From Streptomyces sp. NBC_00353 (GTDB taxonomy: Bacteria > Actinomycetota > Actinomycetes > Streptomycetales > Streptomycetaceae), in the NCBI RefSeq assembly GCF_036108815.1, contig NZ_CP107985.1:6941501-7005500 (forward strand): a stretch of DNA of 64,000 nt, in the 5' to 3' direction. The notes beneath the pieces are model-generated. The model saw nothing but the letters and a program-made list of their open reading frames with translations. It was not told the origin of the DNA and ran no database searches. Numbering within the stretch: the stretch's first letter is position 1; each line of letters opens with the position of its first letter. The translations under genes were made by a program, and so were the position numbers. Shown here in pieces: positions 57,746 through 64,000 of this stretch.

Positions 57746-58369
57746 TCAGCCGCGCAGCGCCGCAGCCTCGCCCGCCAACCTCTCCACCCGCGCCCAGTCC
57801 TTCGCCGCCACCGCATCTCCCGGCACCATCCAACTGCCGCCCACGCAGCCGACGTTCGGCAGCGCCAGGTACGACGGCGCCGACGCGAGCGAGATGCCGC
57901 CCGTCGGGCAGAACCGGGCCTGGGGGAGCGGTGCGGACAGCGCCTTGAGGTACGCCGTACCGCCCGCCGCCTCCGCCGGGAAGAACTTCATCTCGCTGAC
58001 CCCGCGCTCCAGCAGCGCCACGACCTCGGACGTCGTCGAGACCCCCGGCAGGAACGGCACCTCCGACGCCTTCATCGCGTCCAGCAACGGATCCGTCCAG
58101 CCCGGGCTGACCAGGAACCGCGCCCCGGCCGCCACCGTGTCGGAGACGTTCCGCGCGGAGATCACCGTGCCCGCCCCCACCACCGCACCCGGCACCTCCG
58201 CCGCTATCGCCTCGATCGCATCCAGTGCCGCGGCCGTCCGCAGCGTCACCTCGATGGCCGGGAGCCCGCCCGCGACGAGGGCCCGGGCGAGCGGTACCGC
58301 GTCAGCGGCGTCCTCCAGGACGACAACGGGGACGACGGGGGCAAGGTCCAGCACAGAGGAGGAGGTCAT
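57746..58369 (-). CDS. eda: KDPG/KHG aldolase (2-dehydro-3-deoxy-phosphogluconate aldolase)
   Basis: 207 aa from the ATG at 58369 with GGAGGAGG just upstream. It cleaves KDPG to pyruvate and glyceraldehyde-3-phosphate (Entner-Doudoroff) or 4-hydroxy-2-oxoglutarate to pyruvate and glyoxylate. Class I aldolase: Glu40 in IEVTLRTAAAL, phosphate/TIM motifs VVGAGTVISARN and FLVSPGWTDP, and Schiff-base Lys128 in EMKFFPAEAAGG, then CPTGGISLASAPSYL. The length is normal. It stands alone between convergent and same-strand genes; no Entner-Doudoroff dehydratase is nearby. Confidence 0.94.
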   Translation of the reverse strand: MTSSSVLDLAPVVPVVVLEDAADAVPLARALVAGGLPAIEVTLRTAAALDAIEAIAAEVPGAVVGAGTVISARNVSDTVAAGARFLVSPGWTDPLLDAMKASEVPFLPGVSTTSEVVALLERGVSEMKFFPAEAAGGTAYLKALSAPLPQARFCPTGGISLASAPSYLALPNVGCVGGSWMVPGDAVAAKDWARVERLAGEAAALRG

Positions 58370-58435
58370 GGCCTCATCTTGCCGCGCGCACCGCACCGTA
58401 CGCAACGAGCGTTGCATATGCTGCAATGCCCTGTG

Positions 58436-59236
58436 TCAGTGGATCTCCGTCACGACCACATCGAGCGCCCACGGCCGTCCCGCCCGCCCCGGAGCCTCCG
58501 CCTCCACCACGTACCCCAGCCCCCGCAACGCGTCCACCAGCTCCGCGGGCCCGTTCGGCCGGGCCCCCGACTGCAGCAGGTCGCGGACCATCCGCCCCTT
58601 CGTCGCCTTGTTGAAGTGGCTGACCACCGACCGCTTCTCCACCCCGTTCACCATCTGGGAGTGCAGCACCCGCACACTCGCCGTGCGCTCCGCCACCGCA
58701 CCCTTCGGCTTCCACGCCGCCGCGTACGCGGACGACCGCAGATCCAGCACCAGCCCGTCCCCGGCCGCCTCCGGCATGACCTCGGCCATCGGCGCACGCC
58801 AGTACGCGCCCAGCGCACCGAGCCCCGGCAGCTTCACCCCCATCGAGCAGCGGTACGACGGAATCCGGTCGCCCACCCGCACCGCGCCCCACAGCCCGGA
58901 GAAGACCAGCAGGGACTTCCCGGCCCGCCGCCGGGCCGCCGTGTCCAGGGACGCCAGGTCCAGCGCGTCGTACAGCACCCCGGTGTAGATCTCCCCGGCG
59001 GGCCGCGTCCCCGCCGTCCGCAGCTCGACGTTCTTCGCGATCTCGCCGCGCAGCCCCTCGCTCAGACCGAGCGCCTCCCGGGCCTTCTCCTCGTCCGCCA
59101 CGCACAGCTCGACCAGCTCGTCGAGGACCGCGGCCCGGGCCTCGGCCAGCCCCGGCAGCGACAGCGACTCCGGCTTCAGGGGTGCTCCGCGCCCCGAGGC
59201 GGCCTTTCCTTCGGAGGGCGGCAACAGCACGAGCAC
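58436..59236 (-). CDS. yaaA: YaaA/UPF0246 peroxide-stress-response family protein
   Basis: 266 aa from a GTG at 59236 with GAAGGAG 6 nt upstream. Family signature LVLLPPSEGKAASG at the N-terminus, then TGVLYDALDLASLDTAARRR, LLVFSGLWGAVRVGDRIPSY and VSHFNKATKGRMVRDLL. In E. coli YaaA lowers free intracellular iron under peroxide stress (established), by a mechanism linked to DNA binding. It lies 66 bp upstream of the KDPG aldolase on the same strand and divergent from the RNB gene. Confidence 0.93.
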   Translation of the reverse strand: MLVLLPPSEGKAASGRGAPLKPESLSLPGLAEARAAVLDELVELCVADEEKAREALGLSEGLRGEIAKNVELRTAGTRPAGEIYTGVLYDALDLASLDTAARRRAGKSLLVFSGLWGAVRVGDRIPSYRCSMGVKLPGLGALGAYWRAPMAEVMPEAAGDGLVLDLRSSAYAAAWKPKGAVAERTASVRVLHSQMVNGVEKRSVVSHFNKATKGRMVRDLLQSGARPNGPAELVDALRGLGYVVEAEAPGRAGRPWALDVVVTEIH

Positions 59237-59438
59237 GGCGGTTCTCCTTCGTACGAACAGGGAAGCGGCCCCCACAACTGCCCAAGGCCCCGCCTGCCAG
59301 CGTACGGGGACGCCCGGACCGCCCAGCCCGGCACCCGGTCCGCAGGACCACCCGTCCCGGCACCGCCACCGGTCCCCGGTCCGCGGGGCCGCCTGCACCC
59401 GGGATGCCGGTCGCCCCGCCCCGCCATACGCTCGGTCC

Positions 59439-60881
59439 ATGCCCCGCCGCCATCTCCATATGACCGGCGCAGCCGACACCCCGCTGCGGGCGGCCCTGTG
59501 CGAGCTGCGCACCTCGCTCGGACTGCCCGCCGACTTCCCGCCCGAGGTCCTCGCGGAGGCGGCACAGGTGGCGAAGTCCCTCGTCCTGACCGGACACCAG
59601 GACGCCACGGACCTCCCCTTTTTCACCATCGACCCGCCCACGTCCACCGACCTCGACCAGGCGATGCACCTCGAACGCCGCCCGCACGGCTTCCGCGTGC
59701 ACTACGCCATCGCCGACGTCGCCGCCTTCGTCCGCCCCGGCGGTGCACTCGACACCGAGGCCCACCGCCGGGTGACGACCCTCTACTTCCCCGACGGCAA
59801 GGTGCCGCTGCACCCCACCGTGCTCTCCGAAGGCGCAGCCAGCCTCCTCCCGGGGCAGACCCGCCCCGCTCTGCTCTGGCGGATCGACCTCGACACGGAA
59901 GGCCGTGCGGTCGCCTGCGACGTACGCCGGGCCCTGGTCCGCAGCCGGGCCAAGCTGGGCTACGCGGGCGTTCAGCGGCAGATCGACGCGGGTACCGCCG
60001 AGGAACCCATCGCCCTGCTGAGGGACATCGGCCGGCTCCGTGAGGAGCAGGAGGTCGCCCGCGGCGGGATCTCGCTCGACGTGCCCGAGCAGGAGATCGT
60101 CCAGCGTGACGGCGCATACAGCCTGGAGTACCGCGCCCCGCTGCCCGCCGACGGCTGGAACGCCCAGATCTCCCTCCTCACCGGCATGGCCGCGGCCCAT
60201 CTGATGACCGAGGCGGGCACCGGCATCCTGCGTACGCTCCCGGTCGCCCCGGACGGCGCCGTCGCCCGTCTGCGCCGCTCGGCCGAGGCCCTGCACATCG
60301 ACTGGCCGCACCACGTCCCGTACGCCCAGGTCGTCCGGTCGCTCGACCCGAAGAGGACGAGCGACGCCGCGTTCCTCCAGGAGTGCACCACCCTGCTGCG
60401 CGGCGCCGGCTACACGGTCTTCGACCACGGTGAACTTCCCACCCCCGCCGTCCACGCCGCCGTCGCCGACCTCTACACGCACTGCACCGCGCCGCTGCGC
60501 CGTCTCGTCGACCGGTACGCGGCCGAACTGTGTCTCGCGGCGGTCGCGGACCGGGAACCGCCCGAGTGGGTGATGGCCGCACTCCCCGGTCTCCCGAAGG
60601 AAATGGCCGAAGGGACCCGACGCGCCAACACGGTGGAGCGCGAGTGCGTCGACCTGGTCGAGGCGGCACTCCTCAGCGACCGGGTGGGCCAGGTCTTCGA
60701 CGCGTACGTGGTCGACGTACAGGACCAGGAACCCACCATCGGCACGGTCCACATCGAGCACCCGGCCGTCGTCGCCCGCATCGACGGCGGCACGACGAAG
60801 CTTCCGCTGGGCGAACGGCTCCGGGTCCGCCTCACTCAGGCGGACCCGGGTGCGGCGAAGGTACTGTTCGCCCCCGCGTGA
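59439..60881 (+). CDS. RNB-domain ribonuclease (RNase II/R family, compact form)
   Basis: 480 aa. RNB catalytic core: FTIDPPTSTDLDQAMHLERR (acidic metal site), VHYAIADVAAFVRPGGALD, HRRVTTLYFPDGKVPLHPTV and YTHCTAPLRRLVDRYAAELC. It is a 3'-5' exoribonuclease. It lacks the N-terminal cold-shock domains and has only a short C-terminal extension, so it is smaller than RNase R (about 800 aa). It is a common actinobacterial compact version. Start chosen at 59439; an ATG at 59460 is also possible. Confidence 0.92.
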   Translation: MPRRHLHMTGAADTPLRAALCELRTSLGLPADFPPEVLAEAAQVAKSLVLTGHQDATDLPFFTIDPPTSTDLDQAMHLERRPHGFRVHYAIADVAAFVRPGGALDTEAHRRVTTLYFPDGKVPLHPTVLSEGAASLLPGQTRPALLWRIDLDTEGRAVACDVRRALVRSRAKLGYAGVQRQIDAGTAEEPIALLRDIGRLREEQEVARGGISLDVPEQEIVQRDGAYSLEYRAPLPADGWNAQISLLTGMAAAHLMTEAGTGILRTLPVAPDGAVARLRRSAEALHIDWPHHVPYAQVVRSLDPKRTSDAAFLQECTTLLRGAGYTVFDHGELPTPAVHAAVADLYTHCTAPLRRLVDRYAAELCLAAVADREPPEWVMAALPGLPKEMAEGTRRANTVERECVDLVEAALLSDRVGQVFDAYVVDVQDQEPTIGTVHIEHPAVVARIDGGTTKLPLGERLRVRLTQADPGAAKVLFAPA

Positions 60882-61167
60882 GCGCGACGACGACGGCGTC
60901 GAGCAGGTCGCCGACCCGCGGCGCACAGCCGTCGCAGGACGACGGCCTCCAGAGCGGGCGCGGCCGGAACCAGGGCCTCGGCCGTTCCCCGGAACGGCGC
61001 CCGGCAGTGTGGAAAACGCTGACCCGGCGGGAAGGCGAACACGCCCGGACCGGTTGCCGCGCCGGACCTCCCCATCTCGTAGGATCACGCCTTCGGCTAC
61101 GGGTCCGACGGGCCCACGGACTTCCGGTGCGCCCCGGCGGACTCCGTACGAAGGAAGGCTTTCCAGC

Positions 61168-61734
61168 GTGACTGAACGTGTCACCGCCCCCACGACTGAC
61201 CGCGTCGCGGGCCGTGTGACGGACCGGGCCCGGCAGATCATCGCCGCCGCCCGCACCCTCCTGGAGACGGAGGGCCCGGAAGCCCTCACCATGCGTCGGC
61301 TCGCCGACAGCATCGGGATCACGGCGCCGTCCCTCTACAAGCACTTTCCGGACAAGTCCTCCGTGCTGACGGCCCTGGCCGGCGAGGTGCTGCGGGAGAC
61401 GGCCGAGACGCTGGAAGAGGCGGAGTCCGTGGCCCCCGGGTCGTTCCCGGCCCTCGCCACCGCGTACCGCGCCTACGCCCTGGCCCACCCCCATCTGTAC
61501 CGCCTCACCACCGAGCACCTCGTGGACCGGACATCCCTCCCGCCGGGCCTGGAGCAACGCGCCGCGGCCCCGCTCTTCCGGGCCGTCGCCGGGGACCAGG
61601 AGCGGGCCCGGGCCGCCTGGGCCTTTGCGCACGGGATGGTGGTCCTGGAACTCAACGGCCGCTTCCCTCCGGGCGCCGACCTGTCGGCAGCCTGGTCGGC
61701 CGGCATCGCCGCGTTCGGCACGGTCCGTCTCTGA
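61168..61734 (+). CDS. TetR-family transcriptional regulator
   Basis: 188 aa from a GTG at 61168 with AAGGAAGG about 10 nt upstream. HTH: RQIIAAARTLLETEGPEALT, then MRRLADSIGITAPSLYKHFP and DKSSVLTALAGEVLRE. The C-terminal domain belongs to the WHG-like/TetR_C class (LAHPHLYRLTTEHLVDRTSL, WAFAHGMVVLELNGRFPPGA). No divergent or adjacent target gene is obvious. The 286 bp before it contain TAGGAT (about 61080-61085), a possible -10, and nothing else I can recognise. Confidence 0.92.
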   Translation: MTERVTAPTTDRVAGRVTDRARQIIAAARTLLETEGPEALTMRRLADSIGITAPSLYKHFPDKSSVLTALAGEVLRETAETLEEAESVAPGSFPALATAYRAYALAHPHLYRLTTEHLVDRTSLPPGLEQRAAAPLFRAVAGDQERARAAWAFAHGMVVLELNGRFPPGADLSAAWSAGIAAFGTVRL

Positions 61735-61742
61735 CCTGCCCG

Positions 61743-61765
61743 CCGGTCGGGCCTCGTCCGACCGG
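61743..61765. terminator. Hairpin terminator after the TetR gene
   Basis: CCGGTCGG pairs with CCGACCGG around a 7-nt loop, 9 bp after the TetR stop. It isolates rnpB from upstream transcription. Confidence 0.7.
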
Positions 61766-61792
61766 CCCCGCCCCGCCGGGTAGCATGGTCGA

Positions 61793-62208
61793 CACGGCAG
61801 ACGAGCCGGCCGGACGGCCGCGTGAGGATTTTCGGATCCTCCCGAGGAACGTCCGGGCTCCACAGGGCAGGGTGGTGGCTAACGGCCACCCGGGGTGACC
61901 CGCGGGACAGTGCCACAGAAAACAGACCGCCGGGGACTTCGGTCCTCGGTAAGGGTGAAACGGTGGTGTAAGAGACCACCAGCGCCTGAGGTGACTCAGG
62001 CGGCTAGGTAAACCCCACCCGGAGCAAGGTCAAGAGGGGCCGTCGCAAGACGGTCCTGCGCGAACGTTCGAGGGCTGCCCGCCCGAGTTCGCGGGTAGAC
62101 CGCATGAGGCCGACAGCAATGCCGGTCCTAGATGGATGGCCGTCTCCCCGGCCGCCGCGAGGCGACCGGGTGACAGAACCCGGCGTACAGGCCGACTCGT
62201 CTGCCGTC
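61793..62208 (+). ncRNA. rnpB: RNase P RNA, bacterial class A
   Basis: Catalytic RNA of RNase P that matures tRNA 5' ends. Conserved blocks in order: GAGGAACGTCCGGGCTCCAC, ACAGAAAACAGACCGCC, GGTAAGGGTGAAACGGTGG, GTAAGAGACCACCAGCG, AAACCCCACCCGGAGCAAG, AGATGGATGGCCGTC and ACAGAACCCGGCGTACAGGC. The 5' ACGGCAGACGAG (61794-61805) pairs perfectly with CTCGTCTGCCGT (62196-62207) to close P1, which sets the ends. TAGCAT at 61781 is a plausible -10. Length about 415 nt is normal for Streptomyces. Confidence 0.97.
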
Positions 62209-62256
62209 TCTGACTGCCGCAAGTCAGGACGTGTTTCTTCCGGGCATTGAGGGGCG

Positions 62257-62415
62257 TCAGGCCAGGCCGAGCCGCGCGGTGTCCGGGCCGGTCTCCAAGC
62301 GGCCGTCTGCGATGAGTCGGTCCATGAGCGGGGACATCCGGCGTCGGACGGTGCGCAGCGACACTCCCGTCGGCGCTGTCGAGACCCAGGACGATGTCAG
62401 CCCCACGGCCAGGTA
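62257..62415 (-). pseudogene. Remnant of a LuxR-type helix-turn-helix regulator
   Basis: The minus strand encodes GVSLRTVRRRMSPLMDRLI, then ADGRLETGPDTARLGLA and a stop. This matches the recognition helix and C-terminus of streptomycete LuxR-type regulators (LGVSxRTVRRxxxxLMxRLxAxSRFxxG...). Upstream of it the frame degenerates, and no receiver or sensor domain is present. I read it as the 3' remnant of a lost gene. Confidence 0.6.
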
Positions 62416-62803
62416 CGGACGGCGCGCGTCCTGCCCCCTGCGCTGCTTGCCTTCGACCGCCGCCGGCCACTGACGATCCCCCACGCACAGGTGAAGGGCG
62501 CCGATCGCTGCCGACGCTGTACTGACGGACGGTCAGGACGCCCTTTCGAGGGTCGTTGCTTCCTCGTCGAGCGGGCGCGACCAGTTCCTGGCGAGGGTCT
62601 CCGGATGGGATGGCCGGTGTCGAGCCCGAGCAACTGCTGCGTCGTTGTCGTGCCCCTGACGCCGGGCGCCGTTCCGCACGCGCGTTGATCGCGCCGGCGG
62701 CGGCCGGATCCGCTGCTGCCAGGTCCTCCTGACGGCGGACCAGGTCCTTCTCCCTCGTCGGCGCATCATCACCTCGATACGCCTTCATCACACCTTCGGC
62801 GTC
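62416..62803. other. No recognisable gene; decayed DNA
   Basis: No frame on either strand shows a known motif, RBS or consistent third-position GC bias over a useful length. It lies between two gene remnants and probably shares their history. Confidence 0.5.
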
Positions 62804-63110
62804 GACTTCACGGGTGACGGTGAGGATCACCTCGGCGGTGTCAAGGCGTCGATCGGGACGCTTTACCTGTACAAGGGTCATGGCGGCGGCGCCATCGATG
62901 GCGGTTCCCCCCGTGGGGAGATCGGTTCCGGTGGCTGGAACGGGATCTCGGACTGCGCCGGCGGTGTGACTTCACCGGTGACGGTACGGGTGACTGGCAG
63001 CTGTCGAGTCCCAGCCGGGCGCCACCGGAAAACCCCAACCTCTACAAGGTCGACGGCACAGGCGGCTTCAACGTCCGCATCGAAAGCGGCACCGGCGGCT
63101 GGTGGCGCCC
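62804..63110 (+). pseudogene. Frameshifted FG-GAP/VCBS-repeat protein remnant
   Basis: Frame 1 from 62804 reads DFTGDGEDHLGGVKASIG, TLYLYKGHGGGA and GEIGSGGWNGISDCAGG. A frameshift near 62966 moves the second unit to another frame: DFTGDGTGDW, then NPNLYKVDGTGGFNVRIESG. The repeated DFTGDG...LYxYKG pattern is the FG-GAP propeller repeat of secreted actinobacterial proteins. There is no start or signal peptide, so this is a broken fragment of a larger gene. Confidence 0.75.
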
Positions 63111-63214
63111 CACCAGGCGGGTCCGGGTTCACTGCGGCCCTGCCCTGCCTCTGTGCGCTGCCGCGCCCCGACCGCGCCGGCCGTGCCACATCGGCCCAAC
63201 TCCGGGAAGAGAGA

Positions 63215-64000
63215 ATGAAGATCCGACATCTGCGCCGTTCAGCCTCTGCCTTCATTGCCGCCATCGGACTGACCGCCACGTTCCAGCCCTCCGCCCCCGC
63301 TTCGGCGGCGGAATCGCTCGGCCACGTCGAGTACGGGGGGCTCTCCATCGACGTTCCGGCCGGGTGGAAGCTGGTGGATCTGGAGAAGGACCCGAAGACC
63401 TGCGTACGACTCGATCAGCACACCGTGTATCTGGGGCATCCGGGAGCGCAGCAGTCCTGCCCCACCCACCTGATCGCGGCAAAGACCGAAGCGATTGTGC
63501 TGGAGCCGTTCACCGGAGCTGCGCCCCGAGAGGATGTGCCCACCGTGAACGTCCCGGCGGGCTCCCCCGCTCCCAGGGCCCTCCCGGTCGGCGACTCCCG
63601 TGAAGTGCGGCTGGCCTTCGAAGGCGCCGGCGTCTATGCAACCGTCAGTTACGGCTCGTCGGCGGCAGCGATCGAGAAGATCCTGGGCTCCGTCACCACC
63701 GGCAGCACGGCCGAGCCGCAGACGGTTCCGACGCCCCGGGCGCCGGCTCTCCCGGCCGCCGCCTCCGCGATCCCGAGTACCGGCTACACCGGAAAAGCCT
63801 TCGACGCCTGCTCGGCACCCTCCTCCGGCGCCATGGCGAACTGGGCGTCCTCGCCCTACAGAGGGGTGGGCATCTACATGGGCGGGCCGAGCCGGGCCTG
63901 CTCCCAGCCGAACCTCACCGCTTCATGGGTGGCCGAGCAGAGCAACCGTGGCTGGCATCTGCTCCCCATCTACGCGGGCCTCCAAGCGGGGAGCATCTCC
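63215..64000 (+). CDS. Secreted DUF1906 (Rv2525c-like glycoside-hydrolase-fold) protein, 3' end outside window
   Basis: 262 codons from the ATG at 63215 to the window edge, no stop reached. Sec signal peptide (residues 1-34, ending APASAAE). A first domain (about 35-165) is unrecognised (VEYGGLSIDVPAGWKLVDLE). After a Pro/Ala linker the DUF1906 domain begins: GYTGKAFDACSAPSSGAMAN, SPYRGVGIYMGGPSRACSQP, NLTASWVAEQSNRGWHLLPI and YAGLQAG. Rv2525c of M. tuberculosis has this fold and affects the cell wall (established). In Streptomyces the domain is often followed by FG-GAP repeats, so the remnant just upstream may be a relic of a related gene. Confidence 0.88.
   Translation, partial: MKIRHLRRSASAFIAAIGLTATFQPSAPASAAESLGHVEYGGLSIDVPAGWKLVDLEKDPKTCVRLDQHTVYLGHPGAQQSCPTHLIAAKTEAIVLEPFTGAAPREDVPTVNVPAGSPAPRALPVGDSREVRLAFEGAGVYATVSYGSSAAAIEKILGSVTTGSTAEPQTVPTPRAPALPAAASAIPSTGYTGKAFDACSAPSSGAMANWASSPYRGVGIYMGGPSRACSQPNLTASWVAEQSNRGWHLLPIYAGLQAGSIS

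Noticed and set aside
60882..61167. Possible gene on either strand between the RNB and TetR genes
   Set aside because: Open frames exist but lack RBS, motif or convincing codon bias; only a possible -10 (TAGGAT) was noted.
58374..61322. A 982-codon minus-strand frame across eda, yaaA and the RNB gene
   Set aside because: Shadow of established genes; Arg/Gly-rich with no recognisable domain.
62030..62881. A 283-codon minus-strand frame running from rnpB into the decayed region
   Set aside because: It overlaps the structured RNase P RNA and shows no family motif; the short HTH remnant at 62257 lies in a different frame.

Overview
The window reads as a 64 kb piece of a Streptomyces (or closely related actinomycete) chromosome. 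It has very high GC, strong third-position GC bias, many GTG starts, GTGA/ATGA translational couplings, an actinobacterial RNase P RNA, and families typical of the genus: a SCO2322-like protein, PucR and LacI regulators, F420-dependent LLM enzymes, DUF1906 and an IdeR/DmdR-type iron box. No phage, transposase, CRISPR array or tRNA was seen. Both edges cut a gene. All family names come from reading motifs; no database search was run.

Layout. (1) 1-3100, minus: a cobalamin riboswitch leads a coupled operon encoding a surface alpha/alpha-barrel protein, a small membrane-anchored SCO2322-like protein and an ECF transporter T component. This looks like a B12-regulated uptake locus. (2) 3189-12733, minus: one LacI-autoregulated sugar operon, lacI - solute-binding lipoprotein - two permeases - GH130 - Gfo/Idh oxidoreductase - GH13 - phosphomannomutase. 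Its promoter carries two TAAACCGGTTTA/G operators. (3) 12854-15825: metallo-hydrolase divergent from an aldehyde dehydrogenase/ferredoxin pair. (4) 15909-21570: secreted PHB-depolymerase-like esterase, aldo/keto reductase, 3-hydroxybutyrate-dehydrogenase-like SDR and a GAF/PucR regulator. (5) 21632-28227, minus: alpha/beta hydrolase, a complete branched-chain (Liv-type) ABC transporter and a KstR-like TetR regulator. (6) 28456-37314: glycosyltransferase - methyltransferase - barrel enzyme operon, small membrane proteins, a maleylpyruvate-isomerase-family protein, an F420 oxidoreductase, a cell-wall amidase and a second methyltransferase. (7) 37556-51614: two MFS exporters, a double-domain acyl-CoA dehydrogenase, an SCP-x/Ltp thiolase, an ABC transporter with a two-component system, and a MaoC hydratase - alcohol dehydrogenase - SDR operon. 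(8) 51702-61734: a propeller-like protein, an iron-regulated siderophore-binding lipoprotein, the Nif3 - zinc-ribbon - RNase H/phosphatase trio, KDPG aldolase, YaaA, an RNB ribonuclease and a TetR regulator. (9) 61793-64000: rnpB, a decayed stretch with an HTH remnant and a frameshifted FG-GAP remnant, and the start of a DUF1906 secreted protein.

How genes fit together. The most striking pattern is a scattered regulon. KstR-like palindromes (AGAACnnGTTCT) sit in front of the ALDH/metallo-hydrolase pair, the KstR-like gene itself, the FadE34-like acyl-CoA dehydrogenase and the MaoC-ADH-SDR operon. A second palindrome (TCTGACGnnnCGTCAGA) sits in front of the F420 oxidoreductase, the Ltp thiolase and the same MaoC operon. 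Together these genes supply a complete MFE-2-style beta-oxidation cycle plus alcohol/aldehyde oxidation, as in sterol side-chain catabolism, but no steroid-ring genes are visible here. In the sugar operon, GH130 may release mannose-1-phosphate for the adjacent phosphomannomutase.
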